Positions 61,586-63,239 of a stretch of 64,000 nt of DNA are shown here, one piece after another (within the stretch, counting starts at the first letter, position 1; each line of letters starts with the position of its first letter). The notes beneath the pieces were generated by a model that saw only the letters and a program-made list of their open reading frames with translations, did not search any database and was not told where the DNA came from. The position numbers were made by a program, and so were the translations under genes. The stretch comes from Symsagittifera roscoffensis (lineage: Eukaryota; Xenacoelomorpha; Acoela; Convolutidae): NCBI RefSeq assembly GCF_963678635.1, contig NC_087064.1, forward strand, positions 75,420,213-75,484,212. The letters run 5' to 3'.

Positions 61586-63239
61586 GAGAATCTCTGATGA
61601 GAAACAACTACATACTGTTTCTGCTATAATTGTTCTCTTACTCTGAGAATTAACTACTTGACTAACTAAAAATAATTGTTCTCTCTAACTAACTGAGAAC
61701 CAACTATACTCTCTCTCAGTATCATTTGTTCTCTTCTCTGACTGAGAACCAACTACTCTTAATTGTAGCTAACAACTGTTCTGACTCTGAAAGGCTCTCC
61801 GGCATCCTCCAGTTCCTTATTTTTCTTTACACCTAGTTTTAGTTAGGTCACGTCATTCCCTATCAGTCTTGACTTCCGCTCAAGTCACCCGTCCGCCCAT
61901 GTTTCCTCCCCCTGTCAACTCTGCCACGTGACAAGTTCGGTTTCTTTTATCAACCTTTTCACGCTTACTAGATACCCGGTATGCGGCAGGTGTCACAATT
62001 TGACCAAGCAAACAAATATCATACGATTCTAATCAGCTAATTCCTGACCTCAGCGACTTCAGCCCTTGTGTCTGTTGTATGTTCCTGGATTCCAGAGACA
62101 CGTTTTTAAACGTGTTAAAATGTTGGAACGACCAAAGGAAACGTAATAAAAGAAGAACAAAGGCAGCGTATTTGTTGCGGAATCCGTTTACAATTGACAA
62201 AAAGCACAGTTTGGCCCTGTAATGGAAAGCGCCCCCTGCATAATTGACTAGCCCATTTTTTAAAACTAAAATTAAGACCCTCGGAAAAGAAAATAATTGT
62301 TTTTTTTTACCGTTTTTTTAAAACTATTTGAGTTTCTCGAAAACCACACTCTGTAGTCGTAGTTTTTGGGTTCAAACGAAAATACAGCCAAGTGAATCTC
62401 TTCGGTACAAGCAGCTACGCCGAAAAAAGTTTCACGATTAAAGCTATGATTCTTCGAAAATGTTATTTCAAGTGACAAATTTGGCCGGAGTTTAGTAAAG
62501 TGAATAACTGACCGATGTTGCACATGCAGAGTTTGTCCTGCCAGAGGGGCTTCACTCTGGCATGCACTCTGAATAGGGAGATGGAGGAGTAGGGGAATAC
62601 GATGGTCAGCTGCTGGCTCCCACTGCCCCCATTCACTCTGGGGAAGGCCAGGGGAATGTCGCTGATCTCAAACAGGAACTCGTTCTCGTTCTGAACAAAT
62701 CGGAATTAAAACGGTTGCAACCCTTCGTTCAAAAGACTATACAAGCTTTTTTTGTCAAAATCATTAGACAAAGCTTTTCAAAAATTGTTTGAAAACGCTT
62801 TTCATTTTGAAGAAAATTTTAGGCAATAGAAAATTTGGTTTATGTTTCTGATTTATTACAAAAAAAGAAGTTCTATATTTTCTAAAATAGTTAAACTGGC
62901 TTTTTTGATGTGTTGCCGCTGAATGAAAAATACTAACTTTTCTAAACCAATTTTTTAACTTGTTAAAAAAACTCAGATACGGGCCAGAAATTGCTTATTG
63001 GCTTTGCCATCTGAACTCGGGAAGATACAACGACTGACCAATGGGAGGAACTTGAGAGGCACGCCGACTTGTGAGACCCATAATTCTTCCCCCTCGTTGA
63101 AGCGGACAGAAGCGCCGAAGTAGTAGCAGCAGCCAGCTGTGAATAGATCGTGTTTGGCCACCGACATGCGCACTTGCATCTGGAACATTTTCCCCGGCTG
63201 CCAGTTCACTTGGCCCAGCTCAATGTTCATAGTGTCTGT
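8776..63239 (-). CDS. Large multi-exon gene for an extracellular beta-sandwich/discoidin protein (32 exons placed, both ends incomplete)
   Basis: I built this model by reading GC-rich frames on the minus strand and placing GT and AG sites. The 32 exons (E1 to E32 below) join in phase at all 31 junctions and give about 1,740 codons without a stop. The product is rich in alternating hydrophobic beta strands with many N-x-S/T sites, so it is probably secreted or a cell-surface ectodomain. E1 to about E22 look like repeated beta-sandwich units, often two exons per unit. E25 to E27 encode an F5/8 type C domain bounded by cysteines. E28 to E32 include the Asp-box SDDAGITW. No signal peptide or membrane segment is inside the window, so both termini are missing. 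I do not recognise the family; the beta repeats only vaguely recall DUF11/CARDB-type folds. The gene hosts a retrotransposon at one donor and histone H1 in its largest intron. Confidence 0.8.
8890..9190. repeat. R3 satellite, short array
   Basis: Degenerate units of about 20 bp around GGTCGAGTCGGTCGAAACAT. This is the reverse complement of the motif in the 41.6-43.7 kb array. Confidence 0.6.
9551..9686 (-). CDS. E31: large-gene exon
   Basis: Acceptor ggatttag, donor CAGGG|GTAAGA, phase 0 to 1. The peptide includes DWWEARRESSKFFAPAVVIP and DVGSELTLSWSDIDFR. It was found by reading; both phases fit the neighbours. Confidence 0.76.
10334..10359. repeat. Poly-C/poly-A tract
   Basis: About 16 C followed by 9 A, just downstream, on the minus strand, of E30. 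Similar homopolymers accompany R2 and R4 copies. Confidence 0.8.
10388..10524 (-). CDS. E30: large-gene exon with an Asp-box motif
   Basis: Acceptor ttgtctag, donor ACACAG|GTACCC, phase 1 to 0. The peptide includes LPDIIHSVIGYLFDPHFRVF and AYLSSDDAGITWRSAQTQ. SDDAGITW fits the S-x-D-x-G-x-T-W Asp-box of sialidase (BNR) and VPS10/sortilin beta-propellers. Only one box is clear. Confidence 0.8.
10810..10871 (-). CDS. E29: 62-bp exon of the large gene
   Basis: Acceptor gttttcacag, donor TCAC|GTGAGT, phase 2 to 1. It encodes SSNKCMRMMMDEVSGHFVWS. It is required to join E28 (ends phase 2) to E30 (starts phase 1). Confidence 0.72.
11086..11188 (-). CDS. E28: large-gene exon
   Basis: Acceptor gtttcag, donor CACGG|GTACAC, phase 1 to 2. 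The peptide includes ACPQKVVVPEAYDRGFLVD and RRVLYVCEKDLHG. It follows the discoidin domain and looks like the start of a propeller-like or Asp-box region. Confidence 0.8.
11556..11769 (-). CDS. E27: large-gene exon, end of the F5/8 type C domain
   Basis: Acceptor ttgccag, donor GAAC|GTGAGT, phase 0 to 1. The peptide includes HKLRYFDIAYPIKSTWLRLQ and NIAAFRFDIYGCLEKE. The closing cysteine in DIYGC is the usual end of an F5/8 C domain, so E25 to E27 make one complete domain of about 150 residues. Confidence 0.85.
12216..12409 (-). CDS. E26: large-gene exon, core of the F5/8 type C domain
   Basis: Acceptor ttatag, donor TACACG|GTCGGA, phase 1 to 0. The peptide includes WKSNTWYGQWQGSQSVTVAM and LTLFYSSDPEGVFWTQYRE, matching the tryptophan-rich and strand pattern of discoidin domains. 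A longer frame (12157-12483) is a shadow. Confidence 0.83.
12776..12910 (-). CDS. E25: large-gene exon, start of the F5/8 type C domain
   Basis: Acceptor actttag, donor CTCA|GTCAGT, phase 1 to 1. The peptide ESVCSGNLIDLSDETKFHE then QFRASSTLHPVTYSRM carries the opening cysteine and the RASS segment typical of discoidin domains. A GT four bases further on would shift E26 out of frame. Confidence 0.82.
13030..13470. repeat. AT-rich dispersed motif with TGATATATCA blocks, two units
   Basis: CGCAAATAAACGTCAGATCG followed by TTGATATATTGAATG recurs as CACAAATAAACATCGGACTG and GTGATACATCATATC. Similar units occur at 29880-30190. Confidence 0.4.
13959..14015 (-). CDS. E24: 57-bp exon of the large gene
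   Basis: Acceptor attttag, donor CTGG|GTAAGT, phase 1 to 1. It encodes GKPYGYKMETIRFQSIVL. The strong donor and exact phase match to both neighbours support it despite its size. Confidence 0.72.
14450..14615 (-). CDS. E23: large-gene exon
   Basis: Acceptor gaaatag, donor ACAG|GTAGAC, phase 0 to 1. The peptide includes IERLKLTDYVEWRMLLTVVV and FFQDIRLYYHSTPLDTIFF. It could belong to a second, divergent discoidin-like fold before the clear one. Confidence 0.8.
15676..16470 (+). repeat. R1 element, composite or nested copy
   Basis: It starts TTTTTGTTCCGACTTTCG. An R1 right end (CATTCAAGGCTTTGCCCTGA) occurs at 16070-16110, followed by an R1 middle (TTAACGCG blocks) and a second right end near 16440-16465. 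One copy probably inserted into another. Confidence 0.55.
16788..17051 (-). CDS. E22: large-gene exon
   Basis: Acceptor atcattacag, donor TTCACG|GTGAGA, phase 0 to 0 (88 codons). The peptide includes AMYDQDRLPILSSNVTVLN, SVWYVFSIWAECHATAEA and HATLYIGQRPVLDTSDK. The open frame continues on both sides as intron. Removing the retrotransposon would make the intron before it only about 0.5 kb. Confidence 0.83.
17531..17535. repeat. Left target-site duplication (ACCTG)
   Basis: It matches 23748-23752. On the host strand it reads CAGGT, the exon end plus donor GT. Confidence 0.9.
17536..17765 (+). repeat. 5' LTR
   Basis: It begins TGTCAGGGG and ends CCCTTGTT. The same 230 bp recur at 23518-23747. 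It contains several TGTCAATCA-like direct repeats. An open frame continuous with gag starts upstream at 17676 inside the LTR, but the likely Gag start is just after it. Confidence 0.95.
17766..21083 (+). CDS. Retrotransposon ORF1: Gag-protease-reverse transcriptase-RNase H
   Basis: From the ATG at 17766 (MAQPADGGGK) the frame has 1,105 codons; it is open from an earlier ATG in the LTR at 17676. Gag occupies about residues 1-390, with a capsid-like part, a Gly/Arg-rich basic stretch and two zinc knuckles. The first (residue ~275) is an atypical C-x2-C-x8-H-x3-C; the second, CNFCKKIGHFERTC, is standard. The protease active site is DSGS at ~403. Reverse transcriptase has FIDDI at ~723. RNase H has CDAS (~873), NELEML and TDHKAL (~939). 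The frame ends with a basic linker and TAA at 21081. All key residues are present, so the enzymes look active. Confidence 0.93.
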   Translation: MAQPADGGGKNPLGIVAFWPPNQAEPQLLWEHWKQRFHWAMVAKHGIVSSEYYFASTLTEAQITDLGDIGGKPRAEGERTLISNLYLCLGHEGQRALHNQHPHLDMETIRYPRFLDICVALFQKERNETYEMYQMLSRKQKEGESLESFYAELSGMAARCNLGTQERKMVRDIFIFNMRNRDAQNELCRETKTPEEALRIAMSYERGDKYARSYKGAVSGSTGMAHPSPGGSLQIKTEPVSNIRGSRGRGMPRGRGQYPNRGGGRTQDRVQERRCYNCDQPNFTPEHRQRCPARAVTCNFCKKIGHFERTCRGKRQSRGGQPVGLIQGDEFLDEEDTPSDDVEPQAAASSVGFVKREHHSWSSESSDDYMVMAIRRKKETMLKVAGPKLKVFINGHPMNIWIDSGSPISILTLEDLRRTVGRAGINLKQGNTDDDEFRDYSNNRIKMLGRMELELASNGWKTTAEVRVIGGTRPSIVGRDLMGKLGLQLMQADPRGDVMNIQGAEDISCKEGHDEPEEEQMDQWQSYFSKLFPKLFTRVGKIRNYKVQAEFFKNLVPVQQKGRRVPVTLQEKVDKEIDKLLTQGHIEKLKECSDRYFVSPIVITVKKDGSVKLALESRELNKQVHKNKYQMPNIEELVDTIGQLISEKKQGEVYFTTMDLTYAYGQLPLSEETSVHCNFSLVGGRSTGTYRFRTGFYGLTSMPAEFQRVMDSILNEFPQANAFIDDILVTTKGTEVEHISLVEKILRKLNHENISLKLPKCEFAKRECEWLGHRITETGVTPLKRKTSPIDALKAPKTVTQLKSFMGSIHSLHKYLPAIAEMSAPLRPLLSKKNEYNWTAECENAFQNIKVGVANIVELKHFDIHKDIRVVCDASHNGLGAVLEQLGTEGWSPISFASRFLNAAEKKYSTNELEMLAVVWGAEYFRNYILGRSFTVITDHKALISLLNGNNKKNKTLFSRLTRWLDRLIPFDFVIEHKPGAKIGLADYLSRHPSEPPKPISQYDNLFTVAKIASIRKSLGFSKELKPLGKRNYQNTEETGSKQSKRFSSNHKRERITCIQPATVEGGKSCVKTATNRKRSICILRKSKKSKGHSVCSIYCSLGRR
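17767..17784 (+). promoter_or_regulatory. Candidate tRNA primer binding site overlapping the gag start
   Basis: TGGCGCAGCCAGCAGATG follows the LTR after one base and starts with TGG, as expected for pairing with a tRNA 3' CCA end. The same bases form codons 1 to 7 of Gag if translation starts at 17766. The tRNA is not identified. Confidence 0.5.
21114..23333 (+). CDS. Retrotransposon ORF2: integrase with a long basic tail
   Basis: The frame is the same as ORF1 and is open from right after its stop; the first ATG is at 21114. About 150 residues of low-complexity linker lead to an HHCC zinc domain (HYYHHG to CQQC). The DDE core has Asp ~257 (LQLDFWGPI), Asp ~316 (HVDQGSCF) and Glu ~352 (GSVERTIG), an exact D-x35-E spacing. 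The last ~300 residues are Lys/Arg/Ser-rich with RRSTRRRKPVDKMGGV, like the C-terminal ends of many gypsy Pol proteins. Integrase joins the cDNA to the genome. It must be made by stop readthrough, by internal initiation or from a spliced RNA. Confidence 0.92.
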   Translation: MDSDSNCSFPVFEIENVENVTIDSQTNNPNILQPQINSPLRLDENLLSSDEITIINPEFIAITKNTRDSKVNTVLSIPSKFPGELFPTVNPNQQIMSIIPRDCKVIKKSQSLPELFNLEFVASNIPADVNLLRVKEALEKKTNLKEELLKIGKYWAQYANDLSLRDDCVWLDGRLVIPLPLQVPVESRIHYYHHGKRNMFEAARDVWYPYMYRSLAAKATYCQQCTEAGKNLKLLLPKGDMGKVPEPREPNECLQLDFWGPINYLNETKKYVLVATDRFSRWPSAMVTTTNTSDKVLKFLVKYISHHGVPRKIHVDQGSCFTSNKFKSFCNEEGIELMYSPVNDHRGTGSVERTIGSLKNFVLTYATEKEHKSLESMVDKALGALRFSKNATTKLTPFEAHHGREANTVLRNLTKKPSLKNLNWNNVLKQKCLCLDENDPELSKVAFPQHSNWEERSDLTYAPALRRAPITLDSDQQMDACPRGESEVAPHTQGSGDTGPNIQGSGKGRNLYQRTTSKNLNRYKLLKSNVISESEHTFKLKNGSVLRKSAVASKPKHDLPKKRKPATLKDMLASAKRGAVVSPKSKRAKTTQTVQLATFESDSSDTEDNLPLNIPVRLPVELLARREAIAAGQGPSGSTTGVGGGTGAKAKSRVTRAKRGKGGQSKQLKESQERPALAARECLVNSSQEEEVESGSQSESSGTRRSTRRRKPVDKMGGVMIETIQGAEQPGTHPGGEGK
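23518..23747 (+). repeat. 3' LTR
   Basis: This is the same 230 bp as the 5' LTR. Read on the minus strand, its first bases AACAAGGG now form intron positions +3 onward after the E21 donor. The sequence just before it (ATACGGAAA) is a poor polypurine tract; the best purine run is about 190 bases upstream at the end of ORF2. Confidence 0.95.
23748..23752. repeat. Right target-site duplication (ACCTG), holding the E21 splice donor
   Basis: The last three exon bases (CAG) and the intron GT on the minus strand lie within these five bases. Confidence 0.9.
23750..23925 (-). CDS. E21: large-gene exon whose splice donor abuts the retrotransposon
   Basis: Acceptor aatttag, phase 1 to 0. The peptide includes NWENQLTLRVALMAQDEAL and VDVHWAITAEVITLSSG and ends VYQYQ. 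The donor CAG|GT is inside the 5-bp target duplication (23748-23752). The next intron bases come from the 3' LTR read in reverse, giving GTAACA. Before insertion they would have been GTATCG, as still seen beyond the other element end. Confidence 0.85.
24636..24875 (-). CDS. E20: large-gene exon
   Basis: Acceptor tttttcag, donor CTGG|GTGAGT, phase 1 to 1. The peptide includes DFLRDYNYDTRFTVESELVS, KFVVRGIEIVSWGSNLEA and MTLHLGRITKL. It is beta-rich. Confidence 0.83.
24950..25335. repeat. R2 dispersed repeat
   Basis: It starts GCAGGGGCAGCTTTAGAGG, includes TTGCGGACGCCTTCCCTTCA, ATCGGCGCCAATAT and GGGAAGCGCG, and ends near CCCTAGATCC. It lies in the intron between E20 and E19. Confidence 0.55.
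25473..25734 (-). CDS. E19: large-gene exon
   Basis: Acceptor gtttcag, donor ACAA|GTTAGT, phase 0 to 1. The peptide includes VTVQIELAVLELTLEPDEQF, NTRFGRNISVDELND and DDHYFFVT. It is acidic, with NFT and NIS glycosylation sites. Confidence 0.83.
26390..26455. repeat. Short tandem repeat beside the E18 donor
   Basis: Three to four units of about 21 bp, AAAGTATATGTCGTTTGAT, in the intron immediately after E18. Confidence 0.6.
26463..26583 (-). CDS. E18: large-gene exon
   Basis: Acceptor tttttag, donor AATATG|GTCAGA, phase 2 to 0. The peptide includes YDNDGVHEFSTRSLSLGYL and NIIPTRAETPDEVKHDHN. A short 21-bp tandem repeat lies just past the donor. Confidence 0.78.
26960..27207 (-). CDS. E17: large-gene exon
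   Basis: Acceptor tttctcag, donor GAATT|GTAAGT, phase 0 to 2. The peptide includes FYSRLTFLIEDSLVNETL, LGTYAVQVTTSRGVRI and GCYNRSETVLGDEE, with NET and NRS glycosylation sites. Confidence 0.83.
27500..27717 (-). CDS. E16: large-gene exon
   Basis: Acceptor tttccag, donor CTGTCG|GTAAGA, phase 1 to 0. The peptide includes SYINETIEDYQIHLYHIIQA, AQLEITVSFLPRMTEDG and IIVANNLQLGWLS. There is one NET glycosylation site. Confidence 0.82.
28635..28920. repeat. R2 dispersed repeat
   Basis: It has a G13 tract, GACCGCCTTCCCTTCA, ATATCCATTTTTGACTGGC and TCGGCGCCAATAT blocks shared with the 24950 and 40610 copies. Confidence 0.55.
29376..29515 (-). CDS. E15: large-gene exon
   Basis: Acceptor ttttcag, donor AAGG|GTACCG, phase 2 to 1. 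The peptide includes LKYEVSQTANAGAAYICRTD and NVVYDVIEQLDGSTTLKI. Confidence 0.8.
29880..30190. repeat. The same AT-rich dispersed motif, two units
   Basis: AACAAATAATCATCCGAATA with AAGTGATATATCAAATT, then GCGCAAATAATCATCGGAAA with GAGTGATATTTCATTT. Confidence 0.4.
30542..30708 (-). CDS. E14: large-gene exon
   Basis: Acceptor ttttag, donor TACTA|GTTAGT, phase 0 to 2. The peptide includes DLILEVFDGVTDAVG and LILPSQVMILETKYFVRSLY. An apparent TAG stop at the end is split by the donor. Confidence 0.78.
30821..30937 (-). CDS. E13: large-gene exon
   Basis: Acceptor tttgcag, donor CCGCAG|GTTTCC, phase 0 to 0 (39 codons). The peptide starts VIYASLSFNDQLVLGGAMKV and ends ELDHLPQ. Confidence 0.8.
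31237..31381 (-). CDS. E12: large-gene exon
   Basis: The acceptor is a long T run followed by cag; the donor is TTC|GTAGAC, phase 2 to 0. The peptide includes ATVEYFVWVQHRAQLDLGS and DSLVIVSLDFKLNQAAF. The frame stays open past the donor for about 20 codons, so the 3' edge is less sure than for its neighbours. Confidence 0.72.
31440..33240. other. AT-rich intron between E12 and E11
   Basis: No supported gene. A plus-strand 112-codon frame (31566-31904) has mixed codon use and no recognisable domain, so it is not called. Confidence 0.4.
33401..33549 (-). CDS. E11: large-gene exon
   Basis: Acceptor cttttcag, donor GACCA|GTTAGT, phase 0 to 2. The peptide starts VTFEFDPSGAGNSSLSPSAL. A later GT ten bases downstream would end the exon in phase 0 and break the frame into E12, so it was not used. 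Confidence 0.78.
33735..34110 (+). repeat. R2 dispersed repeat
   Basis: It starts GGGCGGGTCTAGGATTTTCT with a poly-G tract, has GCGCGCGCTCCCCTC plus a C run, and GGACCCTTTGGTTGG. It is the closest relative of the 4855 copy. Confidence 0.6.
34247..34405 (-). CDS. E10: large-gene exon
   Basis: Acceptor attttcag, donor AAG|GTAAAT, phase 0 to 0 (53 codons). The peptide includes DPFIVPGYPADESVVYLNGW and VLRFRIQFPPGNAIL. Confidence 0.83.
34857..34991 (-). CDS. E9: large-gene exon
   Basis: Acceptor tatttag, donor TTCCGG|GTAGGA, phase 0 to 0 (45 codons). The peptide is VSILATFSRELAEDEFFFVV followed by a C-x2-C pair and an NVT glycosylation site. Confidence 0.82.
35030..35290. repeat. Diverged R2 fragment
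   Basis: TTTTCGAGCTCTCTCAAAG, TTTTTGGGCATTTTTGGACG and TTTCTGGCGCCTCACC match the R2 interior; the ends are lost. Confidence 0.4.
35925..36895. repeat. AT-rich stretch with recurring TTGTATGACAAG / CTTGCCATACAATTTC motifs
   Basis: The motif ATACAATTTCATAG and its reverse complement occur several times in both orientations, so short hairpins are possible. No gene is seen. Confidence 0.4.
37695..37890. repeat. R4 dispersed repeat
   Basis: Shares TGTCCGATTGT, GACTAATTA-like, CTTGTAAAAC and CTTATGTGAGGTG blocks, ending in a G-rich tract, with 42015 and 45250. Confidence 0.5.
37937..38069 (-). CDS. E8: large-gene exon
   Basis: Acceptor ttttccag, donor TTCAAG|GTAGAA, phase 2 to 0. The peptide includes GSSCVPLQSSFNMEADDVTM and EWVPISVTSANKANFK. 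It shows the D-x(4)-G strand pattern seen in several units of this protein. Confidence 0.82.
38120..38400. repeat. Diverged R2 fragment
   Basis: It has the R2 interior pattern (TTTTTCGAGCCCTCCTTAAG, TTTTTAGGCATCTTTTGG) just upstream, on the minus strand, of E8. Confidence 0.38.
38588..38772 (-). CDS. E7: large-gene exon
   Basis: Acceptor cattccag, donor GAAGT|GTAAGC, phase 0 to 2. The peptide includes FRSVNVSFDYVGPQWG with an N-glycosylation site, and VDVRPAILLEE. Plus-strand frames over this interval are shadows. Confidence 0.83.
39182..39354 (-). CDS. E6: large-gene exon
   Basis: Acceptor caattcag, donor CACGAG|GTACTG, phase 1 to 0. The peptide runs PLDEIHFVVTFMTRNSDFG and ends LTGWDGGIHE. 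It is beta-rich and acidic. Confidence 0.82.
39934..40083 (-). CDS. E5: large-gene exon
   Basis: Acceptor taatttcag, donor GCAG|GTGTGA, phase 1 to 1. The peptide includes VLFMDTSFLGCYGTEFPQ and VCKHTVTIDFGPLTKVG. The two or three cysteines suggest a disulfide. Confidence 0.8.
40610..41035. repeat. R2 dispersed repeat with both ends visible
   Basis: The left end reads GTGAATCTAGGACTTTTGCA and the right end TTCTAGAACCGCCCTC, an inverted pair. Inside are a G10 tract, TTGCGGACG, CAGGGATTCGACCCCCTGCC and GGCGCCTTTCGCC. Confidence 0.58.
41366..41569 (-). pseudogene. Retroelement protease-like fragment
   Basis: A 67-codon frame contains QEVAFVDNGATVNFIRSEI. DNGATVNFI resembles the D-T/S-G-A active-site region of retropepsins, with Asn in place of the usual Thr/Ser, so it may be inactive. 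It borders the R3 satellite. Confidence 0.38.
42015..42172. repeat. R4 dispersed repeat ending in poly-G
   Basis: Includes GTCCGATTGTCGTAAGAATT and TTGTAAAACTCTTCGTTAGA, and ends in about 22 G. It interrupts the R3 satellite. Confidence 0.55.
43251..43493 (-). pseudogene. Unrecognised coding-like fragment inside the satellite, possibly Gag
   Basis: FPEILHSFFNKIVETLLILT and LLKWASETNETLQVYADILE look coding and lie upstream, on the same strand, of the protease-like fragment. They could be the Gag part of one old element split by the satellite. Not certain. Confidence 0.25.
44118..44657 (+). mobile_element. R1 element, full-length copy (about 540 bp)
   Basis: It starts TTGTTCCGACTTTCG with a short palindrome (ACTTTCG/CGAAAGT) and ends GGCAGTCGGAACATTCAGGG, CTTCGCCCT, ATACGAGCAGTTTTGTT. 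The motif AGGGCTTCGCCCT near the 3' end can form a hairpin. There is no coding capacity. Confidence 0.7.
44658..46251. other. AT-rich sequence between an R1 copy and the 272-codon frame
   Basis: It holds only the R4 fragment. A plus-strand 85-codon frame (45961-46218) is not convincing. Confidence 0.4.
45250..45335. repeat. R4 fragment
   Basis: AACAAACCCCTCGCTACACC and GCTTATGTGAAGTGG followed by a G tract; only the right part of R4 remains. Confidence 0.45.
46252..47070 (-). CDS. 272-codon frame, possible receptor ligand-binding domain fragment
   Basis: It may be the terminal exon of a gene: an acceptor (gtttcag) lies at codon 4 and it ends in a stop after NPITNPK. Without splicing, ATGs at 47070 and 47016 are possible starts. 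The protein reads like alternating alpha/beta segments. KTLVVIASGEPQKDAVVFRL and RFNWFLLNLTEDD recall the second lobe of ANF-receptor/ionotropic glutamate receptor N-terminal domains. This is pattern recognition, not a search result. It sits on the same strand as the large gene, within its 20-kb intron, and its stop and phase exclude it from that transcript. Confidence 0.5.
   Translation of the reverse strand: MFQKHNSSYKYLNNYKFLMDSELAEILTKYDKVLYTTPDSFITPRFFSWRPREQLVIGSKRCCYSIMHDSVLAHVESELELFKGRKKINRPIASLSFFTDPKAFVALAESIVHYADFANRIIFHDPRFPATNFKEASQFISGNLAHMSVTFASDIAIKTLWTNQDIEKFHQEKTLVVIASGEPQKDAVVFRLAENKMDLESRFNWFLLNLTEDDVMKVKMHISNLQQCRQISPFGPKSGLDSFCNDCIIKGASDYIIRKHALFPSNPITNPK
47296..47830 (-). 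mobile_element. R1 element, full-length inverted copy
   Basis: This is the reverse complement of the 44118 copy, from AACAAGACTGCTCG to AAGTCGGAACAAC. Its hairpin sequence is partly degraded. Confidence 0.7.
48371..48617 (+). mobile_element. R1 element, left part of a split copy
   Basis: It is intact from TTTGTTCCGACTTTCGTTAC to GCGCGATATA. The rest of the element resumes at 49343. Confidence 0.65.
48618..49342. other. 725-bp insertion splitting an R1 element
   Basis: It is AT-rich with no gene. Its right end is the ATT microsatellite. Confidence 0.45.
49268..49342. repeat. (ATT)n microsatellite
   Basis: About 75 bases of ATT repeats with occasional ATG and ATC interruptions. Confidence 0.9.
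49343..49638 (+). mobile_element. R1 element, right part of the split copy
   Basis: It resumes with ATTCGCGCTATTAATGCG, exactly where 48617 broke off. Its 3' end has a duplicated GCCCTGATACGAG block. Confidence 0.65.
49810..50160. repeat. R5 dispersed repeat
   Basis: Shares TTGGCCTCGATATTGAAAAC, CCAGTTAGGCGGACTGGTTT and TTTTGCTGAGACA-type blocks with 55665-56220. The homology runs on through CCTCTTGCTCA to ATCATTTTAAC. Confidence 0.6.
50870..51560. repeat. Degenerate tandem array, unit about 61 bp
   Basis: About eleven AT-rich units share TTTTGCCCAATTTCAGTC, then CCAATTAAGCTAGATAAACT, then CCATTTTAAC blocks. Successive landmark spacings are mostly 57-64 bp. No coding capacity. Confidence 0.65.
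51560..53000. other. AT-rich sequence within the giant intron
   Basis: Nothing supported apart from weak continuation of the 61-bp unit style at its left end. Confidence 0.4.
53000..53285. repeat. R6 dispersed repeat, copy 1
   Basis: Shares AAAAAACACACTAGCAGAA, AATATGCTTCAATCAAACAA and GCACATGCATATCCTCG-type blocks with 53680-54040. Confidence 0.6.
53680..54040. repeat. R6 dispersed repeat, copy 2, with an internal insertion
   Basis: The same blocks as copy 1; about 100 bases (near 53830-53930) are extra in the middle. Confidence 0.6.
54105..54190. repeat. R5 fragment
   Basis: GGCGGACTGGTGTACTGTCT and CCTTGAAAAGCAGACAGCGC match the R5 core. Confidence 0.55.
54232..54297. repeat. 33-bp tandem duplication
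   Basis: ATAATCAGAGATCACTGAGA plus GCTAATAAAACC occurs twice head to tail, with one base change. Confidence 0.6.
54310..55660. other. AT-rich sequence within the giant intron
   Basis: I see no gene, RNA or clear repeat here. Confidence 0.4.
55665..56220. repeat. R5 dispersed repeat
   Basis: The same block order as 49810-50160 with about 200 bp of extra internal sequence. Confidence 0.6.
56780..56832 (+). repeat. R1 left-end fragment
   Basis: GACGGAATATTTGTGCTCGG followed by the T run and CAGACAAATTTTC, as in full R1 copies; it then runs into the satellite. Confidence 0.5.
56840..57295. repeat. R3-like satellite, diverged array
   Basis: Repeats of TATGTTGCGACTTTGCTCGA with GACCCA or GACTCAAAATGGG spacers; the period is about 30 bp and irregular. 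Confidence 0.55.
57300..57890. other. Sequence upstream of histone H1
   Basis: AT-rich, no clear motifs beyond the TATA box that follows. Any H1 enhancer elements are not recognisable here. Confidence 0.35.
57899..57908 (+). promoter_or_regulatory. TATA box of the H1 gene
   Basis: CTATAAATAC lies about 100 bases before the H1 start codon, leaving room for a transcription start near 57930 and a leader of about 80 bases. Confidence 0.6.
58009..58587 (+). CDS. Linker histone H1 with a C-terminal AT-hook-like end
   Basis: The 192-residue protein binds linker DNA and compacts chromatin in the nucleus. The N-terminal tail is Ala/Lys/Pro-rich. The winged-helix globular domain spans roughly residues 27-105, from HPPFTAMIKKAVKELNEK to GASGSFKLPGK, with the typical SSKTAIMKYL helix and YVRSALRKMV recognition-helix region. 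The C-terminal tail is Lys/Ala/Pro-rich with SPKK-type repeats, a possible phosphorylation target. It ends PAKRGRGRPSKK, whose GRGRP core is the AT-hook motif. There is no intron. The gene lies antisense in the 20-kb intron between E4 and E5. I see no histone 3' stem-loop after the stop and no AATAAA within about 280 bases. Confidence 0.93.
   Translation: MPAKKATAAASPKKKAPSPKKTTGETAHPPFTAMIKKAVKELNEKGGSSKTAIMKYLNANYKVEGKSADTYVRSALRKMVAKNELVHASVKTHGASGSFKLPGKEPVAKKTAKKTSPKKKSPSPLKKSAKKAAAPKIETPVEPQVETPAQVSPPKKVEKSPAPALSKKLVKSPAKVAPKSPAKRGRGRPSKK
58590..59747. other. Sequence between H1 and the tandem duplication
   Basis: Contains the H1 3' flank, including a weak AAGAT-TCA-ATCTT hairpin. No other gene is supported. 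Confidence 0.35.
60192..60369 (-). CDS. E4: large-gene exon
   Basis: Acceptor ttgttcag, donor ATCG|GTCAGT, phase 0 to 1. The peptide includes NEDEFLFEISDIPLAF and SSISLFRVHARVKPLW. The next exon in phase is E5, 20.1 kb away, so the intron 40084-60191 is the largest in the gene. Confidence 0.78.
60718..60914 (-). CDS. E3: large-gene exon
   Basis: To follow E2 in frame, splicing must use the second AG of the acceptor (start 60914); the first AG gives 60918 and phase 0. The donor TTG|GTCAGT is phase 0. The peptide contains NWQPGKMFQMQV and FNEGEELWVSQVGVPLKF, a beta-sandwich half. A frame running past the donor to 60652 is intron. Confidence 0.75.
61555..61800. repeat. (CT)n microsatellite and TTCTC/CTGAGAAC low-complexity stretch
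   Basis: About 28 bases of CT, then repeated TTGTTCTCT and CTGAGAACCAACTA motifs. The counterpart in copy 2 is at 63883-64000. Confidence 0.8.
62513..62690 (-). CDS. E2: large-gene exon, duplicated copy of E4
   Basis: The acceptor is ttgttcag and the donor is ATCG|GTCAGT, phase 0 to 1. It starts NENEFLFEISDIPLAF and ends LWQDKLCMCNI. It differs from E4 by Asp to Asn at the third residue. Confidence 0.75.
63039..63239 (-). CDS. E1: large-gene exon, duplicated copy of E3
   Basis: The acceptor follows a (CA)n tract read as a GT-rich strand ending in tgcag; a second AG four bases later gives a start at 63235. The donor is TTG|GTCAGT, phase 0. The peptide includes WQPGKMFQMQVRMSVAKH and GCCYYFGASVRF. 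It is the same peptide as E3, part of the 2.3-kb tandem duplication. Confidence 0.72.

Larger units (their letters stand above)
59748..62065. repeat. 2.3-kb tandem duplication, copy 1
   Basis: Begins TTGTGTCTGTTGTATGTTCC. It recurs immediately afterwards with an offset of 2,318-2,321 bp and a few substitutions and indels. It contains E3 and E4, a (CA)n tract and a (CT)n tract. Confidence 0.93.
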